From NCBI GenBank assembly GCA_037447655.1, contig JBBHKE010000323.1, forward strand, positions 126,001-140,857: a DNA stretch of 14,857 nucleotides, given 5' to 3'. The notes beneath the pieces were generated by a model. The model made no database searches and was not told where the DNA came from. It worked only from the letters and a program-made list of their open reading frames with translations. The position numbers were made by a program, and so were the translations under genes. The DNA is from Zygnema cylindricum. Its lineage: Eukaryota > Streptophyta > Zygnematophyceae > Zygnematales > Zygnemataceae. This document shows, piece after piece, positions 1 to 8,826 of this stretch; position 1 is the stretch's first letter, and every line of letters starts with the position of its first letter.

Positions 1-359
1 CACCTTTATTCCTCCCCATGGTGTATATAGTTTTTGTCTTTTCATATTTATGTCCGTTTGCATATATGTTCCTATGCATGCCTTTGCTGGTTGTGATGCA
101 TGTTTTCTTGCTTGCCTCTCATGCACGACACTCATGAAAAAAGTGATATCAACTTATGTTGGAGAAGTCAAAGCGTGTCCTACATTTTTACTTCCTACCC
201 TCCGTTTCACATAGGCTTTCACTTTGTGGGTGATGAAAAGTTTGTTTTCGTTAATATTGAAAGTTGCGAGGGGAGATGACAAGACTACGTAAAATATTCA
301 GGCTTCAATATGTATCATACCTAGAGTAACATTTTTAGTGTTGTGTATCGGGAAAAAAC
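1..359. other. Intergenic, no gene seen
   Basis: I see no coding region, RNA gene or clear repeat here. One point only: a 13-base string GCTTCAATATGTA at 303-315 recurs at 846-858 and 3413-3425, inside the duplicated 123-bp segment. The bases after it (a TAGAGT-like string) are also similar, so a diverged copy of that segment may start here. Confidence 0.5.
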
Positions 360-735
360 TTATCGCGATAAAATTGATAAGGATAGATATTTGTTATTGA
401 AGGGCGAGGGGTCCCGATATACTGCTCCGAGACTAACAAATTCCTTATCGACGATAAGTATAAAAAATTATAGTTCGTTATATAATTGTTCTTTATAATA
501 CATTGTCTTATGTTACAAACTGTTATATAGCGTGACAATTTGTTCCGTATTTCGTAGACTAGGAGTTTTGTATTGAAGACCTTATGTATAACTGTATCGA
601 ATAGACCATACTATTATCGCCGATACTTACTCGTATCGTTGTTATAGTGATAAAAAATCAATGTTACCGCGGTAAAAAAAAGATGTTATCGCGATGAAAA
701 ATCGATATTAACCGATATCAATTTTAGGGCGATAA
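360..735. repeat. Cluster of palindromic TATCG/CGATA motifs
   Basis: Short palindromes built on TTATCG/CGATAA recur through this AT-rich stretch: TTATCGCGATAA at 360-371, CTTATCGACGATAAG at 444-458 and TATCGCCGATA at 615-625, with further copies around 685-730. No long open frame with protein character exists. The density of one palindromic core suggests a decayed repeat or transposon subterminal region, but no terminal inverted repeats could be defined. The function is unknown. Confidence 0.5.
641..706 (+). repeat. Three 22-bp tandem repeats with palindromic centres
   Basis: Three consecutive 22-base units start at 641, 663 and 685. Each opens with GTTA, has a palindromic centre (ATAGTGAT, CCGCGG, TCGCGA) and ends in an A-rich run followed by AT. 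Changes that keep the central symmetry in units 2 and 3 are notable. Unit 1 is the least symmetrical. Confidence 0.6.
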
Positions 736-819
736 CAGTGACACCAATATATTTTGCCAATGTATCGATTATAATAAAGCCAAAAAGAAAGAACATATCG
801 GTTTTATGCATAACCCTAC

Positions 820-942
820 TAATACACAACAGTAAAATTTTCCAAGCTTCAATATGTACTCAAATTAGAGTTAAAGTTAAGTACAGGTATTATTATACAT
901 ACAACAGCCGGAAACTCAAGGGACGTTATCAAAAAGGATTTT
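820..942. repeat. 123-bp non-LTR flank, copy 1
   Basis: This segment is identical by eye to 3387-3509 and in both places lies directly left of an LTR. It is outside the LTR, since the LTR begins at the TG of TGTTGAAA. The third LTR (8830-9718) does not carry it. In the transcriptional sense of the element (minus strand) it is 3' flanking DNA, so it was copied together with the LTR by segmental duplication, gene conversion or a read-through transcript. Confidence 0.8.
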
Positions 943-1832
943 TGTTGAAATTTTGTGGTCTCCATTGACCCACAGAATAAGCAGCCTATGTAAAGCCTCT
1001 AGGATAATATTTTCCCCTTCCACTTTCCCACTGAATAAGTGCCGCCCAGGCACACAAATATGCTGACCACCCTCACCCCTGTGAGGACAAGACTCCCTTG
1101 AGTCAAACGCAAAAAGAATCACTGAATTTGCTCCACTGAGCAGTAAGTTATGGCTGGTCAAAGATGACATTTATAGTTACAAGCTCTCTTAGAGAGAGGT
1201 ACCTAAATCTCACTAAGTCTTGGTTTGCCTACTCACGACTACCTACTACTAAACCCTAGTCCAATAGAAACACTATATAGTACAAAAAGGTACAATAGGC
1301 GATATACTTATTGTACGGCCATTGTACGACATGGTCTACAAGGTGACACTTGTGAAATCGAGAGCCATGGTTCCTCCTCCCATCTTCTCCGGTATCAAAT
1401 AATCTGGCGCCACGTGGCACCGCGTGACGCTATCTCCAAATGACGCCAAAATCTCACTTAGCGTGGCGGCTACAATGTTGGCCATCCGATCAAAGCACAT
1501 TTTACATTGTTCAGATTTGCGTACATGCATGAATTGCTTCTTTTCGTTAGTCTGCTGTTAATTAGCTGTCGCGTTAATGTTTATATATCTTTAAAACCCA
1601 GCACGTGAATCGTTTCGTAGCGCCTTAATGGTTAAGGCGCTCGTCCATAGAGAATCCGAAGGTTGCAGGTTCAAATCTAGACCTAGGCAACATTTTAGTA
1701 AAATATCATCTACTTCAAAACCTGCCACTTTCTAAATATGGCGGCAGCCATGGCGCGCCTTTGATCCTCACTCTCTTTCTTTAAAGCAAAAATAAAATAG
1801 AGAAGTGAACTATCAATTACCTCTTTTCAACA
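943..1832 (-). repeat. Copia-type LTR, copy A (not part of a complete element)
   Basis: An 890-bp LTR bounded by TGTTGAAA and TTTCAACA, an 8-base perfect terminal inverted repeat with TG/CA ends. It differs from copy B (3510-4399) at only two positions I can see (1111 and 1814) and from copy C at about 4 %. It has no intact partner: its right end abuts a piece of pol with no polypurine tract. No 5-bp target duplication is visible (ATTTT on the left, GATCC on the right). Orientation is taken from copy B. It contains a G-box palindrome GCCACGTGGC at 1409-1418, the tRNA-like module at 1618-1678, and a TATA-like string on the minus strand at 1580-1587. Confidence 0.85.
1618..1678 (+). other. tRNA-like Pol III box A/box B module in LTR A
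   Basis: A box A-like string TAGCGCCTTAATGG (1618-1631) is followed by a box B-like string GGTTCAAATCT (1668-1678). Starts are 50 bases apart, a tRNA-like spacing. The D-arm region 1620-1640 is a perfect 9-bp stem (GCGCCTTAA/TTAAGGCGC) around a TGG loop. No acceptor stem pairs around it, so it is not a working tRNA gene. It resembles the head of a tRNA-derived SINE, or an internal Pol III promoter, on the strand opposite to the retroelement. Confidence 0.55.
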
Positions 1833-2190
1833 GATCCAATACTTTCTCTCTCCTAAAAGTGGTTGCCTTTGGGAATGGCACTCTATGAATCTTCCCTTGG
1901 GCACATCCACTGGAATCATCTGAGGTCTCATCATCCTCAAATGTAATACCATCCACTATTCTTTTTTTCTTCATTTTCTTTAATCTATCTAGATGCACAT
2001 GCCTTAATCTTTTGTGCCAAAGCATCATATCACTTGCACATGAGTAAAGAACACTCTTTTCATTATAGAGTACAATTTTCGAACATTCCTTGACTACCCT
2101 TCTCAGCTATGAAATAAACCTCATTATCAAAATTGGCTGTGAAAATTCCTTTCTTAGTTTATGTTTCAAACTCCTTTTCATCTAGGAGAG
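1833..2190 (-). pseudogene. Copia pol fragment (GAG-pre-integrase / integrase zinc region)
   Basis: The minus strand matches the segment 7041-7398 of the full element with roughly 10 % divergence by eye. It covers the pre-integrase region and the start of the integrase HHCC zinc-binding domain (LWHKRLRHVHLDRL, then SGCAQGKIHR). The first Cys of the CxxC pair is replaced by Ser (DDSSGC instead of DDCSGC), an in-frame TAA lies after EFET, and an extra base shifts the frame near 2080. Homology starts at the terminal base of LTR A and stops near 2190. Because it is far more diverged than LTR A is from LTR B, it came from a different element copy. Confidence 0.8.
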
Positions 2191-2526
2191 ACAATGTGTT
2201 TTTTGTCAATTGATTTTCTATGTGAATAACTATGAATTTTCTTCAAACATACATAATTAAAACTTTACCTTTTTTGCATAATTTATAACATAGTATCGAA
2301 AGAAAAATAGTCCGAAAATCGTAGCGAAAAAAATAGATTTGCGAGAGAATAAACATTTATATAAGGGTTTAAGCATTAATCTAAGAGTGACACGCAAAAT
2401 TAGGAACAACTCTCTTAAAGGAGCTGACTATCAAGGAAAAAAAGTATTCGTAAAAGGAGATGGCAAAAAGACAAAATAGTAAAAATAAGAGGTACACGAG
2501 CTATTTTTTTGCAAAGGGAGATGTAC
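2191..2526. other. AT-rich intergenic stretch, nothing identified
   Basis: Beyond the end of pol homology the sequence is A-rich without open frames of note, RNA signatures or clear inverted repeats. It may be the remaining flank of the pol fragment or ordinary intergenic DNA. Confidence 0.4.
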
Positions 2527-2834
2527 CACTACACTACTCATTGTTATTAGTATTAATAAGTCGCTACTACTTATAGCCAAAAAATACAAAATATAGTTAA
2601 CAACGTTATTTAAAGACGTGGACTGTAACCTGCCACGTCTCTTTGCATTAAATAGTATTATTAATCATAATTTTCAATTAACACTACAACGCGAATTATA
2701 ATTAGCGTTATTAACGCTTATTCCGTTGCCACAAATTTTGACCAAAAAACCTTAAAAAGAGTAAATAACTCTAGATTTTTCTTTACATTATTTAAGGTAC
2801 TCTTTGAATCAGCGTTAACATCTCTAGTGTAGTG
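2527..2834. mobile_element. CACTA-like MITE (308 bp)
   Basis: The ends are a perfect 10-base inverted repeat, CACTACACTA at 2527-2536 and TAGTGTAGTG at 2825-2834, the end type of the CACTA (En/Spm) superfamily. Just inside, imperfect symmetry continues (TGTTATTAG versus TGTTAACGC). The interior holds a second inverted repeat AGACGTGG/CCACGTCT (2614-2640) and a motif TTAGCGTTATTAACGCTTA (2702-2720) that recurs in diverged form in intron 1 of the transporter gene. There is no transposase frame. The flanking triplets (TAC and ACG) do not match, so a target duplication is not confirmed. Confidence 0.6.
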
Positions 2835-3386
2835 ACGTTTTAAATAGTGTGGCTTACGTACAAAATTGTACCGTATTAACGAAAAAAGTACAAAATATGA
2901 TTTAATACATGCCGTTATGATGTAACTGCGTTTTCACAAACTGCGTAGTGCTGACGTCATAATGACGTGAAATTGTATGTTTTGTCAGATTCTGTATGTG
3001 TACCTAAAAGATATTCAAAGCAGATAATTATTATGGAGAGAATACCAAATTAGAGTTATTGATAAACTAGAGTAAAACTTTTTTTTGAAAAAACGAAAAA
3101 ATATAAATTAGAATGGATAACATTAATTATTTATTTATGATAATTACATTTCGCGGTGTAATAAATACTTAACGGCAATAACAATGAGCGTTGTAATTTT
3201 GTACTTTTCGGTTACGGGCGGGTAAGGTTAGTCGCGAGAAATCGAGTTTCGGTTAACTTTTTTTTTCGTGAACGCCGGTCGGTTAACGGTTAACAATTTT
3301 GGAGCGTGACATAACCCGGTCGGGCGTCGGTTACTCAGATTTTGAAAAAAAAAAACGGTCGGTTTCGGTTATGTAAAATTTTGACT
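2835..3386. repeat. AT-rich DNA with a TCGGTTA motif cluster (3208-3371)
   Basis: No gene is seen. In the right part TCGGTTA occurs five times, at 3208, 3249, 3279, 3327 and 3365, with further CGGTCGG and CGGTTAAC strings between. This part is much richer in GC than its surroundings. It looks like a degenerate CGGTT-type minisatellite, often a by-product of a non-autonomous transposon, but no ends were found. Confidence 0.4.
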
Positions 3387-3509
3387 TAATACACAACAGT
3401 AAAATTTTCCAAGCTTCAATATGTACTCAAATTAGAGTTAAAGTTAAGTACAGGTATTATTATACATACAACAGCCGGAAACTCAAGGGACGTTATCAAA
3501 AAGGATTTT
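3387..3509. repeat. 123-bp non-LTR flank, copy 2
   Basis: Identical by eye to 820-942 (offset 2567). It is the sequence immediately downstream of the full element's 3' LTR in the element's own orientation. Confidence 0.8.
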
Positions 3510-4399
3510 TGTTGAAATTTTGTGGTCTCCATTGACCCACAGAATAAGCAGCCTATGTAAAGCCTCTAGGATAATATTTTCCCCTTCCACTTTCCCACTG
3601 AATAAGTGCCGCCCAGGCACACAAATATGCTGACCACCCTCACCCCTGTGAGGACAAGACTCCCTTGAGTCAAACGCAAAAAAAATCACTGAATTTGCTC
3701 CACTGAGCAGTAAGTTATGGCTGGTCAAAGATGACATTTATAGTTACAAGCTCTCTTAGAGAGAGGTACCTAAATCTCACTAAGTCTTGGTTTGCCTACT
3801 CACGACTACCTACTACTAAACCCTAGTCCAATAGAAACACTATATAGTACAAAAAGGTACAATAGGCGATATACTTATTGTACGGCCATTGTACGACATG
3901 GTCTACAAGGTGACACTTGTGAAATCGAGAGCCATGGTTCCTCCTCCCATCTTCTCCGGTATCAAATAATCTGGCGCCACGTGGCACCGCGTGACGCTAT
4001 CTCCAAATGACGCCAAAATCTCACTTAGCGTGGCGGCTACAATGTTGGCCATCCGATCAAAGCACATTTTACATTGTTCAGATTTGCGTACATGCATGAA
4101 TTGCTTCTTTTCGTTAGTCTGCTGTTAATTAGCTGTCGCGTTAATGTTTATATATCTTTAAAACCCAGCACGTGAATCGTTTCGTAGCGCCTTAATGGTT
4201 AAGGCGCTCGTCCATAGAGAATCCGAAGGTTGCAGGTTCAAATCTAGACCTAGGCAACATTTTAGTAAAATATCATCTACTTCAAAACCTGCCACTTTCT
4301 AAATATGGCGGCAGCCATGGCGCGCCTTTGATCCTCACTCTCTTTCTTTAAAGCAAAAATAAAATAGAGAAGTGAACTATTAATTACCTCTTTTCAACA
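3510..4399 (-). repeat. 3' LTR of the copia element (copy B)
   Basis: An 890-bp LTR with intact ends: in the element's sense it opens TGTTGAAAAGAGG and closes AAATTTCAACA. The purine run AAGGGAAG directly precedes it, so this is a genuine 3' LTR made by plus-strand priming. It carries the G-box palindrome (3976-3985), the tRNA-like module (4185-4245) and the TATA-like string (4147-4154, minus strand). Confidence 0.92.
4185..4245 (+). other. tRNA-like Pol III box A/box B module in LTR B
   Basis: The same sequence as in LTR A, with the 9-bp D-arm-like hairpin at 4187-4207 and the box B-like GGTTCAAATCT at 4235-4245. Confidence 0.55.
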
Positions 4400-4410
4400 C
4401 TTCCCTTAAT
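4400..4410 (-). promoter_or_regulatory. Polypurine tract of the copia element
   Basis: On the minus strand ATTAAGGGAAG directly abuts the TG of LTR B and follows the pol stop codon (TAG, 4413-4415) by only a few bases. This is the expected site of second-strand priming. It is shorter and less pure than many plant polypurine tracts. Confidence 0.7.
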
Positions 4411-4412
4411 TC

Positions 4413-5042
4413 CTAGTCACTTTTCAATTTTAATCCACAGTTTTCTCTGCAATAAATCAACTTAGGGGAAAACACTGGTTTTGTCATCATGTTTGCAATC
4501 AATTCTCTATCAGTTTTATGAACCAGTTTAATAATTTTAATTTATACTTTCTCTATGACAAATCTTAGTCTAATATCCATATGCTTAGCTTTGAAGTGAT
4601 GTTTCGGATTAGCTGCAATCGAGATGGCAGCTTGATTATCACAAAAAACATTTTAAGTTCCAGACTTCATGAACCCAAGTTCTTCAAGAAGAGATTTATC
4701 CCACATTAATTCTTTGGTGGCAGCACATGAAGCCATGTATTCAGCCTCTATAGTAGACTGAGCAACTAATTTTTGTTGTTTGCTACTCCAACAACATGTA
4801 CCGGATCCAATTTGCAACACATATCCAGTCGTACACCTTCTTAAAGGCACATCTCCATAACTGGCAACACTCCAAGTGGTGATGTCAGTGTGCTCCCCTC
4901 CCAAATGCAACCATAATTCCCTTGTCCCCACCAGATACCTTATCACCCTTTTAGCAGCCTCCCAGTCTCTCTTTCTTGGTTCATTTAGACTTCTACTAAG
5001 GACACCTACAGCTGCAGTTATATCCGGACGGGTACAGTTCAT
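4413..5042 (-). pseudogene. Copia RNase H domain (pol 3' end), broken
   Basis: RNase H degrades the RNA strand of the RNA:DNA hybrid during reverse transcription. Visible motifs in order are CTRPDI and AVGVLSRS (the link from reverse transcriptase), WEAAKRVIRYLVGT, TTGYVLQIG, CCWSSKQQKLVAQSTIEAEYM with the catalytic Glu region, CDNQAAISIAANPKHH with the Asp region, then a C-terminal tail ending in TAG close to the polypurine tract. The usual ADWAGD motif is degraded (ASYGD). Two in-frame TAA codons interrupt it, at 4653-4655 and 4542-4544. The domain match is clear and the protein is not functional under the standard code. Confidence 0.88.
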
Positions 5043-5990
5043 AAAATAAATTAAACTGCCTACAATATGCCGATAAGGATATTTTCCATAAATTTTCTTT
5101 CTATCTCATCCATCTCATCATTAATGATCAATATTCCTCTCTCTTCACTCCCCTCACACACTTTCTTCAAATCCATAGGAGTAGTACATCCGTTTGGATT
5201 TTCCATCTGAAATTTTTCTAGCATATTATCGATTGCTTCTTTTTTGAGTGAGTCTTATAATTTTATTCCCTCTATCTCTCTCCATCTGAATTCCCAAAAT
5301 GTACTTTGCTTCGCCGAGATCTTTCATATCAAAACTGCTTCTAAGATCCCGTTTTAGTTTGTTAATTTTATCTATGGACTTGCTTAAGACCAACAAAACA
5401 TCCACATAAATAGCAATAAATATCACTCCATTCTCATCCTCAAATAAATATATAGAGTGATCTGAACTAATTCAAAAAATACTCCAAACCAGTCAGAAAT
5501 TCGTCTAGCTTTATATTCCACTGTCGCGGGGCTTGCTTAAGCCCATAGAGTGATTTTATCAGTTTGCAAACTTTGTTTTCTTTCCCGCTTTCCACGAATC
5601 CTTTCGGTTTCCTCATGTAAATTTTTTCTTCCAACTCTACGTGCAAAAAGGCCGTTTTGATATCCATCTGGTGGATTTCCATATCCTCCGCTGCGGCTAT
5701 ACTTAAAAGGATTCTAACATAAGGAAATCTGACTACAGGTGCAAAGGTTTCTTCGTTGTCTATCCCCTCTTTCTGAGTATAACCTTTTGCAACTAACCTA
5801 GATTTGTACCTCTCAATGGTATTATCCGGGTTTAATTTAAGTTTAAAACCCACTTACATCCGATCGGTTTTCGGTCCGGTGGACAATCTACCAACTCCCA
5901 TGTATTGGCTTCCATGATAGAGGCCAGTTCTTCATTTATAGCTGTGATCCACCGGCTACTTTTTTGACTGTTTATGGCCTCTAAGTATGT
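5043..5990 (-). pseudogene. Copia reverse transcriptase domain, broken
   Basis: This would copy element RNA into cDNA. Motifs in order are WITAINEELASIMEANTWELV (upstream of 5853), RYKSRLVAKGYTQKEG, ETFAPVVRF, HQMDIKTAFLHVELEE with the first catalytic Asp, SLYGLKQAPRQW, then IAIYVDVLLVLSKS and FDMKDLGEAKYILGIQMERD. The catalytic YVDD is YVDV, so one of the two active-site Asp residues is lost. FLHVELEE replaces the common FLNGELEE. Frameshifts lie near 5850 (a T run), 5470, 5245 (an A run) and 5090. Several are single-base length changes in homopolymers, so either decay or assembly error could be behind them. Confidence 0.9.
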
Positions 5991-7423
5991 CTAAGGTTCA
6001 TCTGGGTGAGACATCTTTGTTAGTTGGTTATTTACTTGTCTTTCTTGAAGTCGTTTACTACTTCTTCTTCCCCCTTCAAAATCGGACGCTGGTATGGAAA
6101 GGCATCCTTGGGTTTCGTTTAGGGAGATTTTCAGCTCCTCTATCTTCCCATTCCAGTGTCTCATGAAGTTCCTCATTGGTTTCCACTTCGTATTGTGGCG
6201 TTGCCTCGGATGTTGTCCTTTCCTCCTTCTCCTTTGGTAAATCTGCAGATTTTTCTTTTTCTCCCTCTACCTTCTCTTAATTTTCAAAGTCAAAGTCAAA
6301 AAACTGATCCGTTTCAAATCTGATTTTGACTTCCTTATTTTATTAGAATGGATCAATGGACTTCTCTTCATTTATCACCACTATGTGTTTTACCAAAATT
6401 ATATCTCTCTTTTTTAAGTCATACACTCGGTATCCTTTTGTGCTCTCATCATATCCTAGAAGATATCCTGGCTTCCCTCTCCCCTCTAACTTCCATTTAG
6501 TCTTATCGGAATCCAAACTGTAGACTTGACTTCCGAACACTCTCTAACTAGACAAATCAGGATTTCTTCCTGTCCACCTCTCATACGGAGTTTCCTCCTT
6601 ATTTGTTGAAGTTATGACTTTGTTTTTGATGAAATTAGCATAGTTCATAGACTCCGCCCAAAACTGCAACTTTATCCTCTTATCACTTAACATACTTCTG
6701 GACATATCTCCTAAAGTTCTATTCACTCTTTCTGCTACTCCATTTTGTTCCGGATTATAGGGAACAGTTTTCTCATGATGAATTCCTTCTTCTTTAAGAT
6801 ATTCTTCAAATTCCCTTGAGGTGTATTTTTTCCCATTATCACTTCTTATCTCTTTTATTGAGGTTTCATGTAGCTTTTCACTCCATACTTTATACTCTTT
6901 GAAACATCTTATTACCTCTGACTTATGTCTGAGAAAGTATACCTTCGTGTATCTAGACCAATCATCTGTGATGGTTAACATCCATCTCTTCCCCCAATGT
7001 GAAGCATACCTAACAGGTCCCTAAACATCAGTGTGAACTAGATCTAATACTTTCTCTCTCCTAAATGTGGTTGCCTTTGGAAATGGAAGTCTATGAATCT
7101 TCCCTTGGGCACATCCACTACAATCATCAAAGGTCTCATCATCCTCAAAAGTAATACCCTCCACTATTCTTTTTTTCTTCATTTTCTTTAATCTATCTAG
7201 ATGTACATGCCCCAACCTTTTTATGCCAAAGCATCATCTCACTTGCACACGTGTAGAGAACACTCTTTTCATTGCAAAGAACAATTCTGAACATTCCTTG
7301 ACTGCCCTTCTCAGCTATGAAATAAAACTCATTATCAAAGCTTGCTGTGAAGATTCCTGTCTTAGTTACTGTTTCAAACTCCTTTTCATCTAGGACAGCT
7401 TTTGAGACTAGGTTCTTGCTAAG
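5991..7423 (-). pseudogene. Copia integrase (zinc domain, DDE core, C-terminal linker), broken
   Basis: Integrase inserts the cDNA into the genome. The HHCC zinc region is visible (WHK, GHVHLDRL, CSGCAQGK), followed by the DDE core: Asp in LVHTDV, Asp in IRSDNGKKYTS, Glu in PEQNGVAERVNRT, then ETPYERWTGRNPDLSS and RVFGSQVYSLDSD with the C-terminal GYLLGYDESTKGYRVYDL. All three catalytic acids remain. Breaks are in-frame TAG at 7021-7023, TAG at 6544-6546, a TAA pair at 6340-6345, TAA at 6277-6279, TAG at 5991-5993, a frameshift near 7220 in an A run of the zinc region and another near 6140. The linker between integrase and reverse transcriptase is acidic and Lys/Glu-rich. Confidence 0.9.
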
Positions 7424-8116
7424 CTATGGAATGTAAAGAACATCTGAGACTGTTACAATTGAGGCCTATCCATCAACTAGAACCTTCAAGTCAACAGTTC
7501 CAACAAGACTTGTAGTCAACACTTTACCATCTCTGTACTTTATCTCAACTGTTGGGATCTTTATCAGTTTAGTAAACCACAGCTTTTTTTTGCACATATG
7601 CATTGAAGCCCCTGAGTCTATGATCCACCCATCCTCGGGTGGATCCGTATTACCTCCGAAAGCACACTTTTGTCTCCGTGGAATCTCGACATGATTTTCA
7701 GTGTTTTTCGGATCAAGAAGAAGCTCCTCAAGCTCCTCTTCTGGTTCAATTTTTCCTTCCACTTCCTCATCATGAACTTGAGTTAGGAAAGCCTTTTTCT
7801 TTCCTCCATTTCTTGAGTTCCCTTGCCCATCTTTTAGTCGAAGATCTGCAAGTTTGCCAGAATCTGCCAAATAGTGTCCCGCTTTCTTACAGAAGTGACA
7901 TAATCCTCCTCGAGAAGTTCCTCTCCCCTGTCTATCAAATCTACCACCTCCTTGTCCTCTTCCACCAAAGTTTCGATAGGGATCTTTCCCTCTCTCCTTA
8001 TCACGCTTCCGCCAATCACCTCCTATAAACAATGCTTGAACACTTGGACTCCCTCTCCTAAGCTGTATGGTGCCTTCTTTCACTAAAATCATTACCACAG
8101 TGTCATCCAATTCCAA
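7424..8116 (-). pseudogene. Copia nucleocapsid zinc knuckle and aspartic protease, broken
   Basis: The first part is Arg/Gly-rich (GGRGQGGGRFDRQGRGTSRGG), followed by the zinc knuckle CHFCKKAGHYLADS. A CCHC knuckle needs Cys at the last position and here it is Ser (codon TCT), which should abolish zinc binding. An acidic Glu-rich spacer (EEELEELLLDPKN) leads to the protease, with its catalytic DSGA in WIIDSGASMHMC. In-frame TAG codons occur at 7466-7468 and 7424-7426. The join to gag needs a one-base frame change near 8110, inside the repeated string TTGGAATTGGA. Confidence 0.88.
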
Positions 8117-8826
8117 TTACTATCTCCTATGTCATGCAATCGGTTAATGATATTCTCATGCTCTTCAAGTAGTTTCATCATTAATATGTTTACTCTTTGT
8201 CTCTCGGACCATGAGTTACCTGCACTTTGTAACTCTCCAAATAATGCTCCTAAATCATAGCAATAATTATTCATACTTCCTCCTTTATAAGTATAAACTG
8301 CAATCTTATTTTCGGCCAACTGTTGTTGCTGCAATGATTCACTCTTATATTTGTTAACTAGTGATATCAAAATATGAGATGAAGATTTGACATGCATAAG
8401 GGGAATGGCAATGCCCTTCGCTACACTTTTAAGAATTATGAGCTTAACAACCTTGTCTTTGTAGTTCCACTTTTCATACTCTGATCTTTCGGTCTGAACC
8501 CTTGTCGGCGTTTTTGGTGGTGGTGCTGCCGGTATCGCCTTCGGCAATGGTGTCACTTGAGTTACAACTCCTCCCTTTTCTCCTTCCATGACAATCTCCT
8601 CTCCTTCCTCGTCTTCATCCTCGGTGATGGTGGCAACTGTTCTACAAACCGTAGAGGCGGAGGTGCCAGAAAAACGTGTCCCTCCAAACCCAGGTGGAGG
8701 TGGGCATCGAATTTGTCCAGACACTATGCCCCATAGATGCTTCTCAAATAGTTCGCCCTCCATCATCATTTCCCAATAAAGAAATTCTGATCCATCAAAT
8801 ATGGGCACCCTAGAGGGTGGGCCCAT
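8092..8826 (-). pseudogene. Copia gag (capsid, UBN2-like), 5' part
   Basis: Gag forms the virus-like particle. The start fits copia gag: a short leader, then PIFDGSEFLYWEMMM and HLWGIVSGQ. An atypical Pro-rich and acidic insert follows (TEDEDEEGEEI, PAAPPPKTP), then the capsid helical part with NYKDKVVKLIIL, LAENKIAVYTYKGGSM and LLEEHENIINRLHDIGD. The 244-codon frame is open from a true ATG at 8826. That ATG lies within five bases of the end of LTR homology (8830), so the usual primer-binding site and untranslated leader are missing. The frame is lost at 8092 by a one-base shift before the nucleocapsid part. Confidence 0.85.

Noticed and set aside
916-1170. An 84-residue minus-strand frame near the LTR end (also 3483-3737, and a shorter one at 8810-9046)
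   Set aside because: It runs through the LTR boundary into unrelated flank, and its base differences between copies are mostly amino-acid changing.
1618-1690. A functional tRNA gene
   Set aside because: No acceptor or anticodon stem pairs correctly and the D-arm stem is far too long. Only the promoter-like boxes are tRNA-like.
7639-8028. 129-codon plus-strand frame opposite the nucleocapsid/protease region
   Set aside because: It is antisense to a recognised copia domain, has no motif of its own, and is explained by the coding strand's composition.
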